NCBI GenBank assembly: GCA_036475545.1 | Contig: JAZGAE010000105.1 | Coordinates: 1-6,310 of the forward strand | Direction: 5' to 3' | DNA: 6,310 nucleotides | DNA from: JAZGAE01 sp036475545 | Lineage (GTDB): Bacteria; Pseudomonadota; Alphaproteobacteria; DATDPM01 | Shown: in pieces, positions 1 to 5,481 of the stretch | How the letters are laid out: every line of letters starts with the position of its first letter | Numbering within the stretch: position 1 is the stretch's first letter | Position numbers and translations under genes: made by a program | Notes under the pieces: generated by a model | Seen by the model: only the letters and a program-made list of their open reading frames with translations | Database searches by the model: none | What the model was told of the DNA's origin: nothing

Positions 1-155
1 AGCCCGGCCCGGCGCAGCCCGAAGGGCCGGGGTCTTTTGCGGCCACGGGTTCGTAGCAAAGCTCGCGCGGTGGCACCGCTACGTGCTTCGCCCCGCTCCT
101 GCCCGCGGCACAAAATTCCTCCGGCGCAGTCCGTTCAACTTGACCGGATTATGCT
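1..155. other. Non-coding left flank, rich in inverted repeats
   Basis: No convincing gene is seen between the MotB-like stop and the left edge. Structures present are a strong GC hairpin with a T-run (3-38), GCGGTG-G-CACCGC (67-79), CGTAGC...GCTACG (52-57 with 78-83) and an imperfect dyad CCGTTCAACTTGACCGG (131-147). A GGAGGAA on the minus strand (116-122) precedes weak TTG/GTG starts but no supported product. The dyad density hints at a REP-like intergenic element; this is inference. Confidence 0.4.
3..38 (+). terminator. Probable intrinsic terminator, possibly bidirectional
   Basis: CCCGGCCC (3-10) and GGGCCGGG (24-31) form a perfect 8-bp stem around a 13-nt loop that can itself pair as GCCC-GAA-GGGC. 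On the plus strand it is followed by GTCTTTT, which fits termination of a convergent plus-strand gene to the left of the window. On the minus strand the stem is preceded by an A-run, and what follows lies outside the window, so it may also end the minus-strand cluster. Confidence 0.45.
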
Positions 156-1391
156 CTAGCGCTGGGTGAGCTTCAATTCGATGCGCCGGTTGCGCCGGAA
201 CGCGATCTCGTCGTCGCCCTCATCGAGCGGCCGAAACTCGCCGAAGCCCGTAGCCGCCAACCGTTGGGCCGGAATCCCCCGAGCGACGAGGAACTGCACC
301 ACCGAGATCGCCCTGGCCGTCGACAATTCCCAGTTCGACGGGAACTGGGGCGTATTGATCGGGCGGCGATCGGTGTGGCCGTCGACGCGTAGGACCCAGT
401 CGATCTCGGCCGGAATCTTCCCTGAAATCTCCTTCAGCGATTCGGCCAACAGGGCGAGCTGCTCCCGACCGGGTGCCTCGAGATTGGCCGAGCCGGTGTT
501 GAACAGCACCTCGGACTGGAAGATGAAGCGGTCGCCGGCCACGCGAATGTCCTTGCGTTCGCCGAGGATTTCGCGCAGCCGCCCAAAGAATTCCGAGCGG
601 TACCGGGCAAGCTCCTGCACCTTGCTGGCGAGAGCCACGTTGAGCCGGCGGCCCAGGTCGGCGATCTGAACCCGCTGCGCCTTGTCCTTCGCCTCGGCCG
701 CCTCGAGCGCTTCGGCGATGGACGCGAGCTGCTTTCTCAGCGCCACGATGTTCTGGTTCAAGATCTCGATCTGGGCGCGTTGCTCGGCTGTGAACGTCCG
801 CTCCTTGGTGAGCGCCTCGTCCGAGGCCTTGAGGCGGACCTCCGTCTGCTCGATCTTGCGCTGCGCCAGGTGGGTGCGCTCCTGCTCGGTGGTCAGGCGC
901 GCTTCGAGCTCGCTCGACCGGTCGCGCGCGGTGGTGAGATCCCGCGCGAGAAACGCCGCCTCGTCCTCGAGCTCGTCGCGCACCGTGCGCAGGGCCGTGA
1001 TGTCGCGGAGCAACCTCTCCCTTTCGAGCCGGGCTTCGTCGAGCTCTCCCTCTGCGGCCTCCGCCCGCGACGTCATCTCGCCCAGGCCCAGGACGAGCTC
1101 GTCCCGCTCCGTGACCGTCGCCTGCAACGCCGAGGACATTTGCTCCAGCTGGGTTTCTAGGTCGGTCGTTGCCCGCTTTTCCAGAGCCAAATCCTCCGCG
1201 AGCTGGTTCACCTGCACGCTGAGTCGCTCCAGGGCCTCGTCCCGGCCGGAAAGGGCCTCGCGCAGGTAAAGCTCCGAAACGACGTAGACGAGCAGAAGGA
1301 ACATGACGACCAGCAGCAACGCGGCAAGCGCGTCGACGAACCCGGGCCATATGTTGATGGAGCGCGGGCGGCGGCGGGAGAACGCGTACAT
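156..1391 (-). CDS. MotB-like membrane protein with long periplasmic coiled coil and OmpA peptidoglycan-binding domain
   Basis: The 411-aa product has a short basic cytoplasmic N-terminus, one transmembrane helix (about 17-38) and a MotB/ExbD-like Asp, D20 in PGFVDALAALL, at the site that carries protons in stators. A heptad-rich, strongly charged helical region follows (about 45-265), then an OmpA-like domain (about 280-409). That domain keeps the peptidoglycan-contact residues D341 in DGHTD and R360 in STARA, plus the NRRIEL signature near the end. The layout matches a plug-and-anchor stator subunit: the helix pairs with the MotA-like channel and the C-terminus grips peptidoglycan. The coiled coil is far longer than in MotB or ExbD. 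The gene starts 19 bp after its presumed channel partner, with no clear Shine-Dalgarno, so translation may depend on coupling. It resembles uncharacterised alphaproteobacterial proteins of this design. Function unknown. Confidence 0.87.
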   Translation of the reverse strand: MYAFSRRRPRSINIWPGFVDALAALLLVVMFLLLVYVVSELYLREALSGRDEALERLSVQVNQLAEDLALEKRATTDLETQLEQMSSALQATVTERDELVLGLGEMTSRAEAAEGELDEARLERERLLRDITALRTVRDELEDEAAFLARDLTTARDRSSELEARLTTEQERTHLAQRKIEQTEVRLKASDEALTKERTFTAEQRAQIEILNQNIVALRKQLASIAEALEAAEAKDKAQRVQIADLGRRLNVALASKVQELARYRSEFFGRLREILGERKDIRVAGDRFIFQSEVLFNTGSANLEAPGREQLALLAESLKEISGKIPAEIDWVLRVDGHTDRRPINTPQFPSNWELSTARAISVVQFLVARGIPAQRLAATGFGEFRPLDEGDDEIAFRRNRRIELKLTQR

Positions 1392-1410
1392 GATAGCTGC
1401 CGGGGCCGGC

Positions 1411-2556
1411 CTAGCGCCCCTTTTCCTCGGCGACGGCGGCGATGGTCCGGGCCAGCAGCTTGATCTCGCTGCGCAACTCCTGGACCATCTGGCTGCGGCC
1501 CGAGCTCACGTCCTCCAAAAGCCGCGAGAGATGAACGTCGATGTTGCGGATGTGCGAGCGGGTGGTGTTGTCTGCGCCGAGGCCGCCTTGGGCCGTTGCA
1601 TCCGCCAGCTTGTTCAAAATTGGTTTAAGCTCAAGCTGACTCTCTGCCAGTTTGACCATCAAGTTTTGTTCGGTCCGCATCTGATCGGTGAGTGTGCCCA
1701 GACGCTCGCTCAAGGACGTCAGGTTGGCATTGGCGATAAGCTGGCCCTCCTCGCCCCGGGCCAGCGTGCGCTGCAGGTTCTCGAGGCTGTCGGCGGTTTG
1801 CTCGAGGAGGGCCTGGATGTAAGCGGGCACCGACTGGTCGCCCTCGCCGAAGGAGGTGCCGCTCGAGAGCCGCGTGAGGCTCGAGAGCCATTCCTCCAGC
1901 TCGTTGTAGAAGCGATTCTGCGCCTGGCTCGCCTGCAATTCGAGGAAACCCACGACGAGTGAGCCGGCGAGACCGAACAGCGACGAGCTGAAGGCCGTTC
2001 CCATGCCCGAAAGCGGCGCTTTCAGGCCTTGCTTGAGATCGGTGAACGCGGTCCCGAGGTCCGCCGACGAGACATCGAGACCCGTGATGACCGCGCCGAA
2101 GGAGTTGATCGTGTCGAGCAGACCCCAGAAGGTCCCGAGCAGCCCGAGGAAGATCAGCAGGCCGATCAGATAGCGCGAGATCTCCCGCGACTCGTCCAGC
2201 CGGGCGCTGATGCTGTCCAGCAGCGAGCGGAGCGACAGTGCGGAAAGGCGCAGCCGTCCGCCTGCGCGCTCGCCCAGCATCGTGGCCATCGGCCCCAGTA
2301 ACTTGGGCACCGGCTGGCCCGAAACACTCATCTGGTCGCGGCGGAAGCTTTCGATCCATTCGACCTCGGGGTAAAGCATCCACACCTGCCGGAAGACGTA
2401 ACCGAGACCGAAGACCATGACGCCGATGATCATTCCATTGAGAGCCGCGTTCGCGATGAACGCGTTCTTCAACATCGGAAACAGGAGCACGGCGACGATC
2501 CCCACCGCGACCAGGAATATGATCATCCGGGTGAGGAATCGCTTGGGCTGGGTCAT
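1411..2556 (-). CDS. MotA/TolQ/ExbB-type proton channel protein with long C-terminal cytoplasmic tail
   Basis: This inner-membrane protein is likely the channel-forming partner of the MotB-like protein encoded next. Of 381 aa, hydrophobic segments lie at about 11-30, 39-60, 128-150 and 184-206. A cytoplasmic loop of about 68 residues separates the second and third, which gives MotA-like rather than three-helix TolQ topology. The third helix carries LGLLGTFWGLLDTI and the fourth MGTAFSSSLFGLAGSL, which are the conserved core of the MotA/TolQ/ExbB channel domain. Residues 210-381 form a long, mostly helical, charged tail that typical MotA and ExbB lack. It begins 39 bp after the Pro-rich gene and ends 19 bp before the MotB-like gene. 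No good Shine-Dalgarno precedes ATG 2556, but no alternative start exists in frame upstream. It is unlikely to be the flagellar stator, since no flagellar genes are nearby. Driving ion and output are unknown. Confidence 0.85.
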   Translation of the reverse strand: MTQPKRFLTRMIIFLVAVGIVAVLLFPMLKNAFIANAALNGMIIGVMVFGLGYVFRQVWMLYPEVEWIESFRRDQMSVSGQPVPKLLGPMATMLGERAGGRLRLSALSLRSLLDSISARLDESREISRYLIGLLIFLGLLGTFWGLLDTINSFGAVITGLDVSSADLGTAFTDLKQGLKAPLSGMGTAFSSSLFGLAGSLVVGFLELQASQAQNRFYNELEEWLSSLTRLSSGTSFGEGDQSVPAYIQALLEQTADSLENLQRTLARGEEGQLIANANLTSLSERLGTLTDQMRTEQNLMVKLAESQLELKPILNKLADATAQGGLGADNTTRSHIRNIDVHLSRLLEDVSSGRSQMVQELRSEIKLLARTIAAVAEEKGR

Positions 2557-2595
2557 GGGGCGACCCGCGCGCCAAGAATGTCGAGAGCACGCGGC

Positions 2596-3849
2596 CTAAG
2601 GTTCAGCAACGATGAGATCCACGCGATCGCCCGGGTCTGTCTTGAACTTGTTGCCTAGCGCGCGGACATCCATGCGCGTGCTGCGCACACCCATGTCAAT
2701 CAACTGAGAGCGCACGGCCAGCGCGCGCGAGAGGGAAAGGCGGCGCGCCTGGCTGGCGTTGTCGTCGCTTCCCGTGGCGTAAGCGACGATCTGAAGTCTG
2801 AGCCCTGCGTCCTTGTTCAGCGCGTCGGCGACTGCCGCCAGAGCCTCACGCTCGGTGGCGCCGAGCTCTGCCGAACCCGGGGCGAACGTAATCGGCGTCG
2901 GCTTGTCCGGCACGATGGAGATGATTGCACGTGGCAGCGTGGCGAGCTGTTGGGGGCCGTTGTCGGGTTCTGTGGCCGGAGCCACGCTCCCCAACTCGAC
3001 CGGTTTCTTCACCGGAGGAGGCGGCTCGGGCGCTTTTTCGGCCACCGCAACAGGGGGCGGCGGCGCGGCTTCGGCCGGCGTCTTGGGCGCTGGCTTGGGC
3101 TCCGGCGCCTTTTCGGCGATCGGCGGTGGCGGTGGCGGCGCGGCCGGCGTCTTCGGCGCTGGCTTGGGCTCCGGCGCCTTTTCCGCCACCGGAGGCGGCG
3201 GTGGGGCGGGCGCGGCCGGCGTCTTCGGCGCTGGCTTGGGCTCCGGCGCCTTTTCGGCGACCGGAGGAGGCGGTGGCGGGGCCTTCGCAGCCTCCGTCAC
3301 GGCTGGCTCGGGCGGCGCGGAGAGCGGCAGGCTCTCCACCGGAATCCGCTTTTTGGCCCGCGGCGGCTCCGGCGGCTTGGCAACCGGCTTCGGCTTGAGC
3401 GGCGGCGCGGCGGCGACTCTCGGCGGCGTCGGGGGCGCGACCGCCGGCTTTGGCTTTGGCGGCGGCGCGGCGGCGACTCTCGGCGGCTTCGAGGGCTTGG
3501 CCGGCGGCTTCAGCTTGGGTGGGCGAAGCGCGATCGTCACGCCGGATCTAGGTGGGATCAACTTGGGCGCGGCTCCGAACTTGAGCCCGGGCGGTGTCAG
3601 CACGATGCCACCGGGTGGCGGCGGCTTGGTGCCGGGCATCAGCAGGCGGCGCTCGGCGGGTGCGCCACCGCCCCCCTCGATCGCGCCGAGGTCGACTTCC
3701 ACACTGGGCAGGCCGGACCCGCCGATGATTATCGGTTGCTGGGCATAGGCTCCGAGGCAGAAAAAAGCGGCGGCGAAGACCGCGGCGGCACTCAGGCCAA
3801 GCCTGAAATAGGCCGGATGCGTTCGTTTCGTCGACGGTAGAAGAGTCAT
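2596..3849 (-). CDS. Exported proline-rich repeat protein with divergent OmpA-like C-terminal domain
   Basis: The 417-aa product has a signal peptide at 1-36: basic N-region, hydrophobic stretch LGLSAAAVFAAAFFCLGA, and AYA before Q37. No proper lipobox is seen. Residues 76-285 are Pro/Lys/Ala-rich, like the periplasmic arm of TonB, with runs of four to six prolines. They hold two tandem-repeat sets: a 20-residue unit (about 122-161) and a 23-24-residue unit built on EKAPEPKPAPKTP (about 191-283). Residues 310-417 form an OmpA-like domain with the typical LSLSRA helix (R375), but the diaminopimelate-binding Asp is replaced by G360. Start choice: the open frame continues to an ATG at 4170, but that would overlap suhB and bury the signal peptide. 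ATG 3849 gives a clean export signal, though with a poor Shine-Dalgarno (GTGGACC). Placed before a MotA/MotB-like pair, it may be their periplasmic or outer-membrane partner. Function unknown. Confidence 0.85.
   Translation of the reverse strand: MTLLPSTKRTHPAYFRLGLSAAAVFAAAFFCLGAYAQQPIIIGGSGLPSVEVDLGAIEGGGGAPAERRLLMPGTKPPPPGGIVLTPPGLKFGAAPKLIPPRSGVTIALRPPKLKPPAKPSKPPRVAAAPPPKPKPAVAPPTPPRVAAAPPLKPKPVAKPPEPPRAKKRIPVESLPLSAPPEPAVTEAAKAPPPPPPVAEKAPEPKPAPKTPAAPAPPPPPVAEKAPEPKPAPKTPAAPPPPPPIAEKAPEPKPAPKTPAEAAPPPPVAVAEKAPEPPPPVKKPVELGSVAPATEPDNGPQQLATLPRAIISIVPDKPTPITFAPGSAELGATEREALAAVADALNKDAGLRLQIVAYATGSDDNASQARRLSLSRALAVRSQLIDMGVRSTRMDVRALGNKFKTDPGDRVDLIVAEP
3001..3279 (-). repeat. Tandem 69-72 bp repeats encoding EKAPEPKPAPKTP units
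   Basis: Three nearly identical in-frame copies plus a degenerate fourth copy encode a Pro-rich 23-24-residue unit, residues 191-283 of the exported OmpA-like protein. On the plus strand the shared core GGCTTGGGCTCCGGCGCC begins at 3092, 3161 and 3233, giving periods of 69 and 72 bp. The 3-bp difference is one extra Ala codon. High nucleotide identity between copies suggests recent duplication or ongoing slippage and recombination that keeps the frame. Confidence 0.85.
3367..3486 (-). repeat. Tandem 60-bp repeat encoding PPRVAAAPPxKPKP units
   Basis: Two in-frame copies with an exact 60-bp period encode a 20-residue unit (residues about 122-161). A 27-bp block is identical at 3401-3427 and 3461-3487. 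It is a separate repeat family from the 69-72 bp set in the same gene, and both extend the Pro-rich arm. Confidence 0.75.
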
Positions 3850-3908
3850 TGGTCCACGGCGCCCAAGGCGATCCCTACGATTGCCACAGCCCCCCTTGGT
3901 GCGGCGGA

Positions 3909-3938
3909 ACAATAGCTCATACCGCTTTGGTCCGACAA
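3909..3938 (-). promoter_or_regulatory. Candidate sigma-70-type promoter for the envelope gene cluster
   Basis: In the 137-bp gap between suhB and the OmpA-like gene, the minus strand reads TTGTCG (3938-3933), an 18-bp spacer, then TATTGT (3914-3909). Each box matches consensus at 4 of 6 bases. This would give a leader of about 50 nt before the ATG at 3849. Just upstream, 3950-3986 holds short dyads (TGCCGTGGCA; GCAGC...GCTGC with a 6-nt loop) but no clear terminator for suhB. The gap is compatible with the envelope genes having their own promoter. Confidence 0.35.
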
Positions 3939-3986
3939 CCACTTCGCCCGGCGCAGCATGCAGGCTGCCACGGCATTGGTAAAAGG

Positions 3987-4811
3987 TCAACCAGCCGCCC
4001 GCGCCGAACCTTGGGCGATGGCGTCGCGCAGCAACTTGCCGAGAGGAAGATGAAGATGGTCGTTCGCCGCAAGCACGCTTCCCGTCTCCAGCATCCGGTG
4101 CCCGCCCTCCACCTCGCTCACGTATCCGCCCGCCTCGCGCACCAGCAAGATGCCGGCGGCGATGTCCCACGGGCTCAAGCCCGTCTCCCAGAATCCGTCG
4201 TAGCGGCCGGCCGCGACGTAGGTGAGGTCGAGAGAGGCGGAGCCGAAGCGGCGCACCCCGGAGGTGGCGTTCACCACCACCTCGAGCATGGCGAGATAGG
4301 CGATGTGGTGCCGCCTTCCTACGAACGGGATGCCCGTTGCGATCAGCGAGTCGACGAGCTTTGTCCGCGCCGAAACCCTGAGCCGCCGGTCGTTCATGAA
4401 GGCGCCCGTTCCCTTCTCGGCATAGAACAATTCGTCACGGAGCGGGTCGTAGATCACGCCGGCGACGATGTCCCCGTTGCGCTCTAAGGCGACGGAGATC
4501 GCGAAATGAGGGATCCCGTGAAGGAAGTTGAGGGTGCCGTCCAGGGGGTCGATGATAAACCTGTGGCTGGGATCCTTGCCGGCCACGGCGCCACTTTCCT
4601 CCATGAGGAAGCCGTACTCGGGCCGGGCCCGGGACAGTTCCTCGTGCAGGATGCTCTCGGCGCGGGTGTCGGCCACCGAGACGAAATCGGCGGGACCCTT
4701 CTTGGACACCTGGAGCTGCTCGACCTCGCCGAAGTCGCGCACCATCCCGCGCGCCGCCTTGCGGACCGCGCGGGTCATGACGGTGAGGATGGGCGAGGAG
4801 TGCAAAAGCAT
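3987..4811 (-). CDS. suhB: Inositol-1-monophosphatase family protein (SuhB-like)
   Basis: This is a Mg-dependent phosphatase of the inositol monophosphatase superfamily, typically acting on myo-inositol 1-phosphate. In E. coli, SuhB also works with the Nus factors in rRNA antitermination; whether that holds here is unknown. The 274-aa protein has every expected active-site element: DFVSVAD (42-48), the metal ligand E71 in MEESG, the core motif DPLDGTLNF (88-96) with D88, D91, G92 and T93, and the C-terminal WDIAAG (215-220) with D216. The stretch around GSASLDLTYVAAGRYDGFWE is very close to SuhB. The start at 4811 gives the family's normal short N-terminal lead (LLHSSPILTVMTRAVRKA); a GGGGA about 10 nt upstream may serve as the ribosome-binding site. 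It begins 17 bp after the efp stop, so the two are probably co-transcribed. Specificity among sugar phosphatases cannot be read from sequence alone, but the SuhB subgroup fits best. Confidence 0.93.
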   Translation of the reverse strand: MLLHSSPILTVMTRAVRKAARGMVRDFGEVEQLQVSKKGPADFVSVADTRAESILHEELSRARPEYGFLMEESGAVAGKDPSHRFIIDPLDGTLNFLHGIPHFAISVALERNGDIVAGVIYDPLRDELFYAEKGTGAFMNDRRLRVSARTKLVDSLIATGIPFVGRRHHIAYLAMLEVVVNATSGVRRFGSASLDLTYVAAGRYDGFWETGLSPWDIAAGILLVREAGGYVSEVEGGHRMLETGSVLAANDHLHLPLGKLLRDAIAQGSARAAG

Positions 4812-4828
4812 GCCGGCACCGGTCCCCG

Positions 4829-5395
4829 CTAGTCCTTGGCCCGTTCCACGTAGGCGCCGTCGGCCGTGTTGACCACGACCCGGGTCCCGACCTCGATATG
4901 GGGCGGCACCATGATCCGCATCCCGTTTTCGAGCTTGGCCGGCTTGAAGGACGAAGCGGCGGTCTGTCCCCTGACCACCGGCTCGGTCTCGACCACCGTC
5001 ATGGCCACGGCGTCGGGAAGCTTCACGCCCAAGGGCGCGCCTTCATAAGAAGTGACCGTCACAGTCATCCCGTCCTGAAGAAACGCCGCCGGCTCGCCGA
5101 CCAGCTCCCGGTTGAGGGTGATCTGCTCGTAGGTCTTGGTGTCCATGAAGGTGAGCATGTCGTTCTCGGCGTAAAGGAACTGGTACTCCTTCTCGTCGAG
5201 CCGCGCGCGCTCCACCGACTCGGCCGAGCGGAAGCGCTCGACGAGCTTGGTGCCGTCGCGGATGTCCTTGAGCTCCACCTGCAGGTAGGCGCCGCCCTTG
5301 CCGGGCTGGGTGCGCTGAATCTTCGCCGCCACCCAAAGACGCCCCTTGTGCTCGATCACCATGCCGGGGCGAATGGCGTTTCCGCTTATTTTCAT
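4829..5395 (-). CDS. efp: Translation elongation factor P
   Basis: EF-P binds the ribosome between the P and E sites and speeds peptide-bond formation at consecutive prolines. The 188-aa length is standard. Visible parts are an N-terminal KOW-like domain (about 1-62) with the exposed loop QPGKGGAY, a central OB domain (about 68-128) and a C-terminal OB domain (about 130-188). The C-terminal domain carries the EF-P signature as AKLENGMRIMVPPHIEVG. The loop tip residue is K33, not Arg, so this belongs to the lysine-type EF-P that in many bacteria is beta-lysylated by EpmA/EpmB. It is not the rhamnosylated EarP type. Neither modification enzyme is in this window. The ATG at 5395 is preceded by a purine-rich leader (GGGAGAGAG, then GAGGG right at the start), and the start fits the family N-terminus MKISGNAIRPG. 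suhB follows 17 bp downstream. Confidence 0.97.
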   Translation of the reverse strand: MKISGNAIRPGMVIEHKGRLWVAAKIQRTQPGKGGAYLQVELKDIRDGTKLVERFRSAESVERARLDEKEYQFLYAENDMLTFMDTKTYEQITLNRELVGEPAAFLQDGMTVTVTSYEGAPLGVKLPDAVAMTVVETEPVVRGQTAASSFKPAKLENGMRIMVPPHIEVGTRVVVNTADGAYVERAKD

Positions 5396-5410
5396 CCCTC
5401 TGACTCTCTC

Positions 5411-5429
5411 CCGCCGGGCGATCCGGCGG
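5411..5429. repeat. Perfect 7-bp GC inverted repeat, 5-nt loop, in the efp leader
   Basis: CCGCCGG and CCGGCGG flank a 5-nt loop. On the minus-strand mRNA the stem ends 15 nt before the efp ATG, directly upstream of the purine-rich GAGAG ribosome-binding stretch. With seven G-C pairs it should be stable. It has no following U-tract, so a 5'-UTR structure is more likely than a terminator. Confidence 0.5.
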
Positions 5430-5434
5430 CGCGG

Positions 5435-5463
5435 AAGCTACCAACTCGCCTCGAGCCGTGCAA
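5435..5463 (-). promoter_or_regulatory. Weak candidate promoter for efp
   Basis: Reading the minus strand, TTGCAC (5463-5458) and TAGCTT (5440-5435) are separated by exactly 17 bp. Each matches the sigma-70 consensus at only 3 of 6 bases, and the -35 part lies inside the downstream-of-thiE hairpin. The spacing is good but the match is weak, so this is a suggestion only. efp could equally be read through from thiE. Confidence 0.2.
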
Positions 5464-5469
5464 CGGCTC
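5453..5469. repeat. Perfect 7-bp inverted repeat, 3-nt loop, downstream of thiE
   Basis: GAGCCGT and ACGGCTC pair perfectly around a GCA loop, 12 bp after the thiE stop. The minus-strand transcript has no U-run after it (GAGGCGAG follows), so it is not a canonical intrinsic terminator. It may protect the 3' end of the thiE mRNA or be a partial terminator or attenuator before efp. Confidence 0.5.
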
Positions 5470-5481
5470 CCGCACGGCGGA

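Noticed and set aside
1..113. Small minus-strand ORF starting TTG at 113 or GTG at 111 after a GGAGGAA
   Set aside because: The GTG frame stops after 10 codons; the TTG frame stays open to the edge but is Arg-rich and crosses the inverted repeats. No support beyond the ribosome-binding-like site.
40..120. Possible tRNA or small RNA in the left flank
   Set aside because: GGTTCG resembles a T-loop start, but no acceptor stem, anticodon arm or correct spacing could be found around it.
682..1962. Plus-strand open frames opposite the MotA/MotB-like genes
   Set aside because: Ser/Arg-rich or Leu/Arg-rich shadows of coiled-coil coding sequence, without ribosome-binding sites or recognisable domains.
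156..2556. Zorya anti-phage system (ZorA/ZorB)
   Set aside because: The channel pair is related in type, but the tail is far shorter than in ZorA, the long coil is in the MotB-like partner, and no ZorC, ZorD or ZorE gene is present; the context is housekeeping.
156..2556. Flagellar stator MotA/MotB or a TolQ/TolR pair
   Set aside because: No flagellar, tolA, tolB or pal genes; tail and coiled-coil lengths do not fit either family. A classical assignment is not supported.
2813..3840. Long plus-strand open frames (Gly-rich and Arg-rich) opposite the Pro-rich gene
   Set aside because: They are complements of Pro/Ala/Lys repeats in GC-rich DNA; no family features, and the minus-strand frame has a signal peptide and OmpA-like domain.
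3850..4170. N-terminal extension of the OmpA-like gene to an ATG at 4170
   Set aside because: It would overlap suhB by about 180 bp, has Arg/Gly/Ser-rich composition typical of a wrong frame, and would bury the signal peptide that begins at 3849.
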